Of a stretch of 64,000 bases of DNA, positions 8,347 through 19,287 are shown piece by piece (within the stretch, counting starts at the first letter, position 1; the number at the start of each line of letters is the position of its first letter). The stretch covers positions 62,001 through 126,000 of the forward strand of contig NZ_VUYQ01000002.1 in NCBI RefSeq assembly GCF_008711155.1, given 5' to 3'. A program made the position numbers and the translations under genes. A model generated the notes under the pieces. That model did not search any database, had not been told where the DNA came from, and saw only the letters and a list, made by a program, of their open reading frames with translations. The DNA comes from Dechloromonas sp. CZR5 (GTDB taxonomy: Bacteria; Pseudomonadota; Gammaproteobacteria; Burkholderiales; Rhodocyclaceae).

Positions 8347-8378
8347 AGCTTGGCTTCTCAATCGAACAGCGCGTTACT
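8347..8378 (+). promoter_or_regulatory. Repeated leader element, copy 4
   Basis: AGCTTGGCTTCTCAATCGAACAGCGCGTTACT, ending 35 bases before the ATG at 8414. The last bases differ (TTACT instead of TTCAT). A degenerate upstream arm GAGGCCAG lies about ten bases before it. Confidence 0.6.
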
Positions 8379-8413
8379 ACAGGTGTCGCAACGATCAACC
8401 CGGAGAAGACACC

Positions 8414-8776
8414 ATGACCACCAACCAGATACCCACCACCCAGAACGAAGCCTGGGGTTTTTGGGGCACGATGAACGAACACGCCAGCGCCGCATGGCCC
8501 CTGGCCATGAACGCCATTTCGGACGCCACCCACCAGCCCCTCGAATCGGTGCGGACCTTCCTCGACAGCCGTCACGGACGCCACTTTGCCGACGACGTCC
8601 AGAACGGCTTGTACCAAGGCCAAGCCTTGCAGGATGCGATCAAGGCCGCCACCCAACGTTGGATGGGCTGGACGATTGGCCGCCAGACCAGCAAGCAGTA
8701 CGGCATCCCGCGCGGCCTGCCTTACCTGACAGGCTTTGTGATCCACTGCGAAATCTGCGAAGAGCTGGCTGCCTGA
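8414..8776 (+). CDS. Hypothetical protein, phage/ICE accessory
   Basis: The 120-residue protein MTTNQIPTTQNEAWGFWGTM... has no named family that I recognise. Aromatic-rich segments (AWGFWGTM, RWMGWTIGRQTSKQYGIP) and a C-terminal HCEICEEL, possibly metal-binding, are visible. GGAG precedes the ATG. Its stop overlaps the next mini-ORF as TGATG. Confidence 0.6.
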   Translation: MTTNQIPTTQNEAWGFWGTMNEHASAAWPLAMNAISDATHQPLESVRTFLDSRHGRHFADDVQNGLYQGQALQDAIKAATQRWMGWTIGRQTSKQYGIPRGLPYLTGFVIHCEICEELAA

Positions 8777-8889
8777 TGAAAACGCCCGCCACCGAACGGG
8801 AGCAGGCACTGCGTTGGCTGACTGCCAACCGGCGTCCAGACATCTCCATCGAGCAGGCTGTGCTGGTAATGTGCATTGCACTGCCCTGA
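8776..8889 (+). CDS. 37-residue coupled mini-ORF
   Basis: MKTPATEREQALRWLTANRR and 17 further residues. The start shares its A with the previous stop (TGATG), which favours real, coupled translation. It ends inside a 12-bp palindrome (CTGAGATCTCAG, 8886-8897), directly before the left inverted repeat of the phosphite island, so it may be the 5' remnant of a gene cut by that insertion. Confidence 0.45.
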   Translation: MKTPATEREQALRWLTANRRPDISIEQAVLVMCIALP

Positions 8890-8900
8890 GATCTCAGCGC

Positions 8901-8927
8901 GGTTATCCGTAATCTGCGATTGATTCG
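8901..8927 (+). repeat. Left inverted repeat of the phosphite island
   Basis: GGTTATCCGTAATCTGCGAT followed by TGATTCG. It matches the reverse complement of 15034-15060 at 21 of 27 positions. It lies between the last small phage gene and the end of ptxE. Confidence 0.55.
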
Positions 8928-9013
8928 TGCTTTTGCAATGCTGTATCGAAACGGCCTAGTAGTATTGCCTGCTCCAAATGACTGCGTTCGGCCAGAAGCA
9001 GACATTCGTTTTG

Positions 9014-10929
<1,916 letters not shown>

Positions 10930-11739
10930 TTATTTGAACTTGCGACGCAGGAAGGAGCTGAAGGCGTCGACGAGGGTAACCATGCCTAAAATAACCAGCA
11001 AAATAGCCGAGACATCCTGGTATTGCATGATGCGCAGAGAGCCCATCAGCTCGAACCCGATTCCACCGGCGCCGACCATGCCCATCACGGTCGAAGCACG
11101 GAAGTTGTATTCCCATCGATAGATCGCGGTATCGGCCATTTGCGGAAGCACTTGGGGAAAGATCCCATGAAAAATCACCTGCAATGGCGTGCAGCCCGCT
11201 GCATGCGCGGCTTCTACCGGTGCCGGATCGGCATGTTCGATCGATTCCGAAAAAAATTTGGCGATCATGCCAACCGAATGTAAGCCTAGGGCTAAAACAC
11301 CCGGCAATGCGCCGAAGCCAACGGCTGCCACGAACAGGATGCCCATGATCAGTTCGGGTATCGATCGCAAAGCGTTTAACAGGCCGCGTGTGGCTTGATA
11401 CACGAGTGGATGAGGGCTAGTATTCCGCGCGGCGAGCACTCCTAAGGGAATGGATAGCAATACCGCGATTGCCGTGCCGGCGATACTCATGGCCAAGGTA
11501 TCCAGTACCGGTTTGACCCAGGTGCCAGCCTGCGAGAAGTTCGGTGGGAACATCTCGCCGGCAATTTTTACCAGGCTTGGCATGCCATCCTTCAATCGCT
11601 CGGCATCAAATAGGCCGACGTAATACCAGCAACCGATCACAATCGCCAGCACAACGGCAAACTGCAGTATCGTGCGGTTCCATACGCGCTGGCGCTCGGC
11701 CAGAATCAAACCAAAATCAGCTTGCATGCTGTCGCTCAC
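10930..11739 (-). CDS. ptxC: Phosphite ABC transporter permease
   Basis: A 269-residue inner-membrane permease of the PhnE/PtxC family. Hydrophobic segments include TILQFAVVLAIVIGCWYYVG and MSIAGTAIAVLLSIPLGVLA; the coupling-loop region EAAHAAGCTPLQVIFHGIFP is the permease EAA motif. The GTG at 11739 directly follows the ptxB stop; an ATG at 11727 is an alternative start. It forms the channel with PtxA and PtxB for phosphite import. Confidence 0.92.
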   Translation of the reverse strand: MSDSMQADFGLILAERQRVWNRTILQFAVVLAIVIGCWYYVGLFDAERLKDGMPSLVKIAGEMFPPNFSQAGTWVKPVLDTLAMSIAGTAIAVLLSIPLGVLAARNTSPHPLVYQATRGLLNALRSIPELIMGILFVAAVGFGALPGVLALGLHSVGMIAKFFSESIEHADPAPVEAAHAAGCTPLQVIFHGIFPQVLPQMADTAIYRWEYNFRASTVMGMVGAGGIGFELMGSLRIMQYQDVSAILLVILGMVTLVDAFSSFLRRKFK

Positions 11740-13421
<1,682 letters not shown>

Positions 13422-13441
13422 GACACCTCCGGCAGATTTGA

Positions 13442-13475
13442 ATTCGTAATCAAAAATGATGACCTGATTACGAAT
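13442..13475 (-). promoter_or_regulatory. 11-bp perfect inverted repeat upstream of ptxA
   Basis: ATTCGTAATCA (13442-13452), a 12-base spacer, then TGATTACGAAT (13465-13475). The near arm ends 20 bases before the ptxA start codon. It could be a regulator-binding site (PtxE is the obvious candidate) or a 5' UTR hairpin; the sequence alone does not decide. Confidence 0.6.
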
Positions 13476-13527
13476 CTGAATTGCAGCGATGGTAATGTCG
13501 TGATATGACACCCTGATGACTCGTTGA

Positions 13528-13543
13528 TGTCATTTTTGTGACA
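13528..13543. promoter_or_regulatory. TGTCA-N6-TGACA dyad in the ptxA upstream region
   Basis: TGTCATTTTTGTGACA, about 107 bases upstream of ptxA. TGTCA recalls half of a Pho box (CTGTCAT direct repeats), but here the halves are inverted, so it may belong to another regulator. It lies between the divergent ptxA and the gene starting at 13711. Confidence 0.35.
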
Positions 13544-13710
13544 TGGTCGCGGGTGCCTGTGAGGGAAATAAGTTGTGCTATCTATGCCAAATATAGACGT
13601 CTGCTATCGGCCAGGAGTGGACGCTGGTCAGCGACCGCTAAGTGGTCAGGTGCTATGGTGATCGTGAGTGATCGTCCTAGCTCATTAAACGTACTAGACC
13701 ACAATTCCGC

Positions 13711-14889
13711 ATGTCCCTCACTGACTTCCAAACACTTGTTCTTGATGAAGGGCTCGCCGAATGGTTCGCCAACCACGGCGGCGCCAGCGCGAGCACCATT
13801 GCTGAGAAGCTCTCGGTGTCACATGAGCAAGCACTGGCAGCGGTTGAGGAGCTTGCGCATCTGGGCTATGGCACCCTAAATCGTGACGTAAAGCTGGTCG
13901 CGCTGAGCTTCGACCCCGCCAACCCTAGTGGTGGCTTTACCCAGAGGCCATTCACGACCCACATCTTCTTCCCCTCCAGGGGCGCGCTGCGTCGGGCCTT
14001 CTACGCTTCTGAACTACCGGCACAAAACCTAACCGAGTACGTTGTAAGACTGCACCTCGGTACTCAGCAGATTGAACTCATCTTCTTCTCCGAGGAGGTT
14101 CTATCTCGCTACTTTGATCATCCGGAGCTGTACGACATTAGTGACAGTCTCGCCGGCGGAGAGATCAACGCACGTGGGGAAGATGTTGACGATCGTTATC
14201 TGTATGTCAGGTATGGCAAATGCCGACTTCGAGACGGAAGAATTGCAGTCACTGCGATCTGCAAGGATCTTGCTGACATGGGAGTGTTGGAGCAAAGGTA
14301 CTGGCACTCCCATGAACTGGTAAAGCCAGACTTGGAGTCCAGCGATCCCAACTTCCAGGCCTTTCTCGGCAGAACCTACGATGGATCTTGGGTCGAGTAC
14401 CCTGACCCCATCGCCGATTTGATCGCCGCAATGCGATCTCTGAACTCGATCGTGTCGCCCGGCGCGCTTTTCACTCGACTCGAGAACGTTCACCTTCGCG
14501 CGCCAGTTGAGCAAACGTACAAGTCCTTCTGCGACTGCGCTAGCGAGCTCTACAAGATCATTGGCCCCGACGCACTCTCTCAGGCGACCATGAAGGACAT
14601 TCTCCAAAATAGGTTGGGGTTGTCTGCATCCGACTTTGTGCATCATCAGTCAAAGCGCCCCCTCAGCAGCAGCCAGCTGCTGGCGTTGCTTGAGCAGCAG
14701 TTCAAGCTACCTGGCAGTCTGTCGGAGGTCCTTCGTAAGGTATCTGCGCTCCGAGTCGATGCTGATCACAAGATCCTAAATCGGGACGAGAAGCCGTCTA
14801 CGTACTCAGAACAATTCGCCGCGTTGTGCAGCCAAGCTACCGCAGCCGTCGAGGAGCTTGCCGGAGCGCTGACGCCGTCAACCGAATGA
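13711..14889 (+). CDS. Unrecognised 392-residue protein with N-terminal winged HTH
   Basis: I do not recognise a family. Residues about 1-60 look like a winged HTH (GGASASTIAEKLSVSHEQAL, then AAVEELAHLGYGTLNRDVKL). The middle is mixed alpha/beta (THIFFPSRGALRRAFYASEL; DRYLYVRYGKCRLRDGRIAV), and the C-terminal third is helical. The gene is divergent from ptxA inside the inverted-repeat-bounded island. Its 3' flank begins TGATGCCTAACTCTGCGTTG, reminiscent of an integron attC end. It could be a regulator, a defence gene or a captured cassette; nothing decides between them. Confidence 0.6.
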   Translation: MSLTDFQTLVLDEGLAEWFANHGGASASTIAEKLSVSHEQALAAVEELAHLGYGTLNRDVKLVALSFDPANPSGGFTQRPFTTHIFFPSRGALRRAFYASELPAQNLTEYVVRLHLGTQQIELIFFSEEVLSRYFDHPELYDISDSLAGGEINARGEDVDDRYLYVRYGKCRLRDGRIAVTAICKDLADMGVLEQRYWHSHELVKPDLESSDPNFQAFLGRTYDGSWVEYPDPIADLIAAMRSLNSIVSPGALFTRLENVHLRAPVEQTYKSFCDCASELYKIIGPDALSQATMKDILQNRLGLSASDFVHHQSKRPLSSSQLLALLEQQFKLPGSLSEVLRKVSALRVDADHKILNRDEKPSTYSEQFAALCSQATAAVEELAGALTPSTE

Positions 14890-14969
14890 TGCCTAACTCT
14901 GCGTTGGGCGGCTGCTTTCAGTCGCGCTACTGACCAAAGGCGAAAGGCCACTCTGGGTCGATCTGAGCC

Positions 14970-14991
14970 GCTCACCTATTTTTTGGTGAGC
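14970..14991. terminator. Hairpin downstream of the 392-aa gene
   Basis: GCTCACC (14970-14976) pairs exactly with GGTGAGC (14985-14991) around an 8-base loop that contains six consecutive T. The T run lies inside the loop and not after the stem, so it is a weak terminator candidate and could equally belong to the island's end structure. Confidence 0.35.
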
Positions 14992-15033
14992 AAGGAATGG
15001 AAACCACCTTGGTGCACCGCAGCAAGCAGTTTA

Positions 15034-15060
15034 GGCATAAACCGCAGATTGCGGATACCC
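15034..15060 (-). repeat. Right inverted repeat of the phosphite island
   Basis: On the minus strand it reads GGGTATCCGCAATCTGCGGT then TTATGCC, matching 8901-8927 at 21 of 27 positions in inverted orientation. It contains its own small dyad (CCGCA-ATC-TGCGG). It lies about 50 bases before the stop codon of the methyltransferase gene. Confidence 0.55.
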
Positions 15061-15112
15061 ATCCTCCGGCGCATCGCCGAGGAAGAAGATGCCAGGCAGC
15101 CCGGCCAGCCAT

Positions 15113-16354
15113 TCAACTGGCGCACACTTCCTGGTCTGCTGCCTCGCGGATGGCCGTCTGGCCGGTGAAGTCCTCCCACCGGCGCACGATCACATCCACG
15201 TACTTCGGATCGAGTTCGATCAGCCGCGCGACGCGACCTGACTTTTCGGCCGCAATCAGCGTTGTGCCAGAACCACCGAACGGATCGAGCACCACGTTAC
15301 CCGGGCGGCTCGAATTGCGGATGGCTCGCTCGACCAGCTCCACCGGCTTCATCGTCGGATGCAGATCGTTCTTCTGCGGCTTCTTGATCGCCCACACATC
15401 GCCCTGATCGCGGTCACCACACCAGTGGCGTTGCGCACCCTCGGGCCATCCGTACAAGATCGGTTCGTACTGGCGCTGGTAGTCGGCACGGCCCAGCGTG
15501 AAGGTGTTCTTGGCCCAGATGATGAACGTCGACCACTTGCCACCGGCGGCGCGAAAGGCGGCCTGCAGCACATCCAGCTCGCTGGATGACATCGCCACAT
15601 AGATGCCGCCCCGGCAGTTCGCCACGGTGGGCGTCAATGCTGCCAACAGGAAGTCGTAGAAGCCATCGCCCAAGTTGTCGTTGAGGATCGCGCGGTCCTT
15701 GCCGCGCATCTTGTCCTTGGCGCTGTTGGCATAGTTCACGTTGTACGGCGGGTCGGTGAAGACCATGTCTGCCATGTCGCCTCGCATCAGCCGGGCATAG
15801 CTCTCTGCCACGGTCGAGTCACCGCACAGCAGTCGGTGCTGGCCCATGATCCAGACATCGCCCGGGCGCGATATTGGAATTTCGCCAACCTCCGGTACCG
15901 CGTCCTCATCGGTCTGCCCCTCGTTGTCCGGCTCGTCGCCCGCGATCAGTTCGGCCAGCGCGTCGGCGTCGAAGCCTGTGATGTCCAGATCGAAACCTTT
16001 CAGCTGCAAAGCCTCAAGTTCGATCCGCAACATCGCGTCATCCCAACCAGCGTTCTCCGCGATGCGGTTGTCTGCGATGACCAAGGCGCGGCGCTGGGTC
16101 GGGCTCAGGTGATCCAGTACGACCACGGGCACGATTTCCAGCCCGAGTTTCTGCGCAGCGGCCAAGCGGCCATGCCCAGCGACGATGACGCCGTCACTGC
16201 CCGCAAGGATCGGATTGGTGAAGCCAAACTCGGCAATCGATGCAGCGATCTGCGCCACCTGGTCATCCGAGTGCGTCCGCGCATTGCGGGCATAGGGCAG
16301 CAGTTTGGCTGTAGGCCACTGCTCGATCTTGTCTGCCAACCAGGACGCGCTCAT
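15113..16354 (-). CDS. ParB-domain DNA methyltransferase (N6/N4, beta class)
   Basis: A 413-residue protein. The N-terminal ParB/Srx-like nuclease-fold domain (about 10-115) shows LLPYARNARTHSDDQVAQIA and VAGHGRLAAAQKLGLEIVPV. The methyltransferase domain carries catalytic motif IV FTDPPYNVNYANSAKD and, later, motif I DPFGGSGTTLIAAEKSGR; IV before I is the beta-class order of the D21/N6_N4_Mtase family. DPPY favours adenine-N6. No restriction gene lies nearby, so it is an orphan methylase, probably protecting phage DNA. The start overlaps the upstream methylase stop as ATGA. Confidence 0.9.
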   Translation of the reverse strand: MSASWLADKIEQWPTAKLLPYARNARTHSDDQVAQIAASIAEFGFTNPILAGSDGVIVAGHGRLAAAQKLGLEIVPVVVLDHLSPTQRRALVIADNRIAENAGWDDAMLRIELEALQLKGFDLDITGFDADALAELIAGDEPDNEGQTDEDAVPEVGEIPISRPGDVWIMGQHRLLCGDSTVAESYARLMRGDMADMVFTDPPYNVNYANSAKDKMRGKDRAILNDNLGDGFYDFLLAALTPTVANCRGGIYVAMSSSELDVLQAAFRAAGGKWSTFIIWAKNTFTLGRADYQRQYEPILYGWPEGAQRHWCGDRDQGDVWAIKKPQKNDLHPTMKPVELVERAIRNSSRPGNVVLDPFGGSGTTLIAAEKSGRVARLIELDPKYVDVIVRRWEDFTGQTAIREAADQEVCAS

Positions 16355-17784
16355 TGTTCGACCTCCGAGGTCGCCAGCCGTTCTGTGGCCACGTCGTCGA
16401 AGGACTGGCCCGATTTGATTCCAAAGCCTGCGATGAGCGTGACCGGCACGCCGGGGTGGTTTTGCTGAAAGCGCTTGATGGCCACGTCCACGTACTCCGG
16501 TGCAACTTCCACACTGCGGCAGATCCGGCCAGTGCGTTGCGCGGCCAGCATCGTCGTGCCACTGCCACCGAAGGGCTCGAACACGACGTCACCCGAATCG
16601 GTGTAAGCCTTGATCGCAAACTCCGGCAATGCCACCGGGAACACGGCCGGGTGATCAATGTCCTGCCCGATCTTGCCCTTGTGGCGCATCACGCGAATCA
16701 CCGAATCGGGGATGCGGGTGTCCTGCGTCGGCTGACCCTTGTGCGTCCAGCCGCCGACCTCGCCATCCTTACCACGCATCGCTGTGGACGACCCGTCAGC
16801 GCGCAGGTGCGATTCCTGGCCTGCGTGCTTGCAAGGCACGATCTTGTTGGGTTTGCGGGTGCTGCGATTGAAGTGGAAAACAAACTCGAAGCTGGGAGCT
16901 AATCGGCCCTGCCAGTCGCCGGGCATGCCTGGCCCCTGATCCCAGACGTACCACGCGAAGCGCCGCCACCCTTGCTGACGCATCCAGGACAGCCAGCCGT
17001 CCCAATAGGGGATGACTTCGTTGTCGCGGTGGATCAGCCCAAGATTGACCAACACCTGTCCGGCGTCCGTTATCGGCAGATGTGCGAACACACCGCGCAT
17101 CAGTGCATCCCAATCGACAATGCCGCCGGAGGTGTAGTTGCGCTGGTTGCCATACGGCGGCGAGGTGAAGCAAAGCTGCGCGGTGTCACCCTGCATCAGC
17201 GTGGCGACCACGGCTGGGTCGGTGGCGTCGCCACAGATCAAGCGGTGCGAGCCGATGGCCCAGACATCTCCCTCGCGCGACACCGCCACCACTGGCGTGT
17301 CAGGTACGTCATCGGTCGTATCGAGTTCATCGGCGTTTGCACCATCCTGCGCCGCCGGTTCACCTTCAGTCGACGGGGCATCTGCCAGCAGCGCATCGAT
17401 CTCGATGTTCTCGAAGCCGGTCAGCGCCAGTTCGAAACCCGCTTCGGAAAGCTCCGCCAGTTCGAGCGCCAACATCTCCTCATCCCAGCCAGCGTCAAGC
17501 GCCAGCCGGTTGTCGGCGATGACCAAGGCGCGCTTTTGCGCGGTGGTGAGATGGGCCAGTTCGATCACCGGCACCTGATCCAGCCCCAGCTTGCGTGCAG
17601 CAGCCAAACGACCGTGGCCCGCGATGATGCCGTTGTCGCCATCAACCAGTACCGGGTTCGTCCAGCCATATTCGACGATGCTGGCGGCGATCTTGGTGAT
17701 CTGCGCATCGGAATGTGTGCGCGGATTGCGGGCGTAGGGAATCAGCGCCTCGACCTTGCGGTACTCGACGTTGAGCGTATTCAA
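16351..17784 (-). CDS. ParB-domain DNA methyltransferase, paralogue with SPPY motif
   Basis: A 477-residue paralogue of the next gene. The ParB domain LIPYARNPRTHSDAQITKIA ... IAGHGRLAAARKLGLDQVPV is followed by an acidic linker (about 130-170), then FTSPPYGNQRNYTSGGIVDW (motif IV with SPPY, more usual for cytosine-N4 enzymes) and EPFGGSGTTMLAAQRTGR (motif I). No ATG is available; the TTG at 17784 has AGGACA about nine bases upstream. The clear similarity of the N-terminal domains points to tandem duplication followed by divergence of target recognition. Confidence 0.88.
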   Translation of the reverse strand: MNTLNVEYRKVEALIPYARNPRTHSDAQITKIAASIVEYGWTNPVLVDGDNGIIAGHGRLAAARKLGLDQVPVIELAHLTTAQKRALVIADNRLALDAGWDEEMLALELAELSEAGFELALTGFENIEIDALLADAPSTEGEPAAQDGANADELDTTDDVPDTPVVAVSREGDVWAIGSHRLICGDATDPAVVATLMQGDTAQLCFTSPPYGNQRNYTSGGIVDWDALMRGVFAHLPITDAGQVLVNLGLIHRDNEVIPYWDGWLSWMRQQGWRRFAWYVWDQGPGMPGDWQGRLAPSFEFVFHFNRSTRKPNKIVPCKHAGQESHLRADGSSTAMRGKDGEVGGWTHKGQPTQDTRIPDSVIRVMRHKGKIGQDIDHPAVFPVALPEFAIKAYTDSGDVVFEPFGGSGTTMLAAQRTGRICRSVEVAPEYVDVAIKRFQQNHPGVPVTLIAGFGIKSGQSFDDVATERLATSEVEQ

Positions 17785-17799
17785 AGAGGGTGTCCTGAA

Positions 17800-17838
17800 A
17801 ATAGAAAACCCGCCGACGACAACCGTGGGCGGGTTTTT
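17800..17838. terminator. Hairpin with T-run before the methylase pair
   Basis: AACCCGCC near 17805 and GGCGGGTTTTT at 17829-17838 form an 8-bp stem. The T run follows the stem on the plus strand, and AAAA/TTTT flanks make it potentially bidirectional. On the minus strand it sits between the DUF6362 gene and the methylase start, where it could attenuate read-through. Confidence 0.5.
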
Positions 17839-17844
17839 GGGGTT

Positions 17845-17897
17845 GGTGCGAACTGACGGGGTGCGAACTGCGAACCGTGCGAACCTTGGTTCGCACC
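17845..17897. repeat. Iteron-like GGTGCGAAC repeats
   Basis: GGTGCGAAC occurs at 17845 and 17860, GCGAACC at 17870, GTGCGAACC at 17878, and the inverted GGTTCGCACC at 17888-17897. The 329-base stretch 17785-18113 contains this array, the hairpin beside it and no convincing gene. It may be a replication-origin iteron set for the P4-type primase or a regulator-binding array for the methylase operon. Confidence 0.5.
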
Positions 17898-18113
17898 CTG
17901 ACGCTAAAAAAGCGCCGCGCTCGCGCCCCCCGCATTGGTTTTTGGCCAGGAAGGACCCGTTGATTTCCGGGCTGCTTCCTCTGCCGTCACCTCTGTCCAG
18001 ACGATAGATGAATACTACGCAAGATCAGGTCGTTTTGTTGCAGGGGCAAAAACCGCTGATTGCCGCGTGATGGTGCACATCCCCGACCATACGCGCCAAA
18101 TCACGCCAAAACC

Positions 18114-18500
18114 CTACGCGACCACCGCACCATTGAGTTGATCTGCGACCGTCTGCAATGCCCGCTGCCAATGCCGCCATGCCGTTGTGCGGTCGCAGGC
18201 AAAGCGGATCGTGATGTCACGCCAGCCATAGCGCTTCGCGCGCATCCATACGAGATGCCGTTGCTCAACTGGGAGCCACTGCACCCAGCGCATGACTTCC
18301 AGCATTCGTTCAATCGCGTCTGGACTCGGCGGAAAGGATCGATAAACCCTCTCGTCAGCTGCAAAGGTCTCCCACTCGTTTCGGACAATGGCGGGCCAGC
18401 AGTTGAAGTAACCCTGCACTCGAACAGGAGGCAACCGTCGACTGGTGCTTGCTGCCTCTTCAAACCGAGCAGCAACGTCCTCGATAGTCCACTTAGTCAT
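18114..18500 (-). CDS. DUF6362-like phage regulator
   Basis: The 128-residue protein MTKWTIEDVAARFEEAASTS... carries a tryptophan-rich middle (YFNCWPAIVRNEWETF) and a C-terminal HTH (YGWRDITIRFACDRTTAWRH) resembling DUF6362. Proteins of this look often sit near the end of phage early operons and may regulate late transcription; that role is inference. The ATG at 18500 overlaps the previous gene by eight bases. Confidence 0.65.
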   Translation of the reverse strand: MTKWTIEDVAARFEEAASTSRRLPPVRVQGYFNCWPAIVRNEWETFAADERVYRSFPPSPDAIERMLEVMRWVQWLPVEQRHLVWMRAKRYGWRDITIRFACDRTTAWRHWQRALQTVADQLNGAVVA

Positions 18501-18696
18501 TGCGTCGCCCTCCGTAGAGCCGGTCACCGATGCGTCGCACGATCTCGCGCTCGATGAAGTCCAGACGTTCGTCGGATGCGTTGACCACCAGGATGTGTTG
18601 GTCACGCCAGCCACGTTCCTTGATCGAGTCCAGATCCGTGGCCTGCGGCTGCAGACGACCCAGGGGGCAGCGGTATTGGGGTGTCGGCACCTTCAT
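18493..18696 (-). CDS. Small phage protein of unknown function
   Basis: A 67-residue protein (MKVPTPQYRCPLGRLQPQAT...). AGGAGGTG lies directly upstream of ATG 18696, one of the best ribosome sites here, and decides the start. A helical C-terminus (ASDERLDFIEREIVRRIGDR) is visible. No family recognised. It lies between the resolvase and the DUF6362 gene. Confidence 0.6.
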   Translation of the reverse strand: MKVPTPQYRCPLGRLQPQATDLDSIKERGWRDQHILVVNASDERLDFIEREIVRRIGDRLYGGRRND

Positions 18697-18697
18697 G

Positions 18698-19162
18698 TCA
18701 CACCTCCTGTGTCTCGACAGCCCAGTGCAGCAAGGCCAGGGCGTCGGCTTCGTTGTCGTCGACTGGGGTGTGACCACGCAGGCGGACGGACGCGATCATG
18801 TCGTCCTTGCCCGCATTGCCCTTGCCGGTCGCGTGCTTTTTGATCGTGCCGACCGGAACGCCTTGGTACGGAATGTTGTGATGCTCACACCATGCGGTCA
18901 GGTGTCCCATGAAACCACCGTAGGCGTGCGCCGCATCAACGCCAGCGTGCCGTCGAACTTCCTCGAAGAACACCGCGTTGATGTGGTTGCTGGCCGAGAG
19001 CAGTTCATTGAGCCAGCGCTTGAAACGGAGAAAACGCATGCCGCCTCCCTCAAATCGCTGCGGCTTGAAGTGCTCCGTGCCGCTGGTAATCGTGCCGTCC
19101 AGGTGCAGCAATGCCCACCCAGTGTGTGTGCCCAGATCAAGGGCCAAGATCGTCGTGTTCAT
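18698..19162 (-). CDS. RuvC-like Holliday junction resolvase
   Basis: A 154-residue RNase H-fold nuclease. LALDLGTHTGWALL carries the first catalytic Asp, VFFEEVRRHAG the Glu, and DDNEADALALLHWA the C-terminal Asp pair; VPVGTIKKHATGKGNAGKDD is the typical RuvC-family basic loop. Phage versions debranch DNA before packaging. The ATG at 19162 is chosen; the upstream extension would run through the hairpin region. Confidence 0.85.
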   Translation of the reverse strand: MNTTILALDLGTHTGWALLHLDGTITSGTEHFKPQRFEGGGMRFLRFKRWLNELLSASNHINAVFFEEVRRHAGVDAAHAYGGFMGHLTAWCEHHNIPYQGVPVGTIKKHATGKGNAGKDDMIASVRLRGHTPVDDNEADALALLHWAVETQEV

Positions 19163-19180
19163 CGTCGTGCTCCAGTTCAA

Positions 19181-19280
19181 GGGCGAGTGACGGATGCGAC
19201 GGGTTCTTTGAAGAACATCCCTTACGTGCGCGCACGCGTAGCGCGTCAATCAGGAAACCCGTCAAATCCGTCACTCGCCC
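19181..19280. repeat. Large imperfect hairpin between primase and resolvase genes
   Basis: Arms 19181-19205 and 19256-19280 are complementary at 23 of 25 positions (GGGCGAGTGACGGAT, two mismatches, GACGGGTT). The 50-base loop contains the palindrome GTGCGCGCAC. There is no T run, so it is not a simple terminator. It spans nearly the whole gap between the two genes. Confidence 0.65.
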
Positions 19281-19287
19281 GGATTGC

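Noticed and set aside
6855-8960. SOS (LexA) boxes in the repeated leader
   Set aside because: GAAC-N5-GTTC has the wrong spacing for the Gram-positive box and does not match the CTGT-N8-ACAG box used by betaproteobacteria.
13480-13545. Pho box upstream of ptxA
   Set aside because: TGTCA-type half-sites are present but not as two direct CTGTCAT repeats with 4-base spacing, so PhoB control is not claimed.
14976-15179. 67-codon minus-strand frame across the right island repeat
   Set aside because: Low-complexity Arg/Ser-rich sequence with no ribosome site; probably an accident of the repeat, although a similar short peptide (IRNLR) appears at the left repeat because the DNA is repeated.
17785-18113. 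Small open frames in the non-coding stretch above the methylases
   Set aside because: No ribosome sites, poor codon use and overlap with the hairpin and iteron-like repeats.
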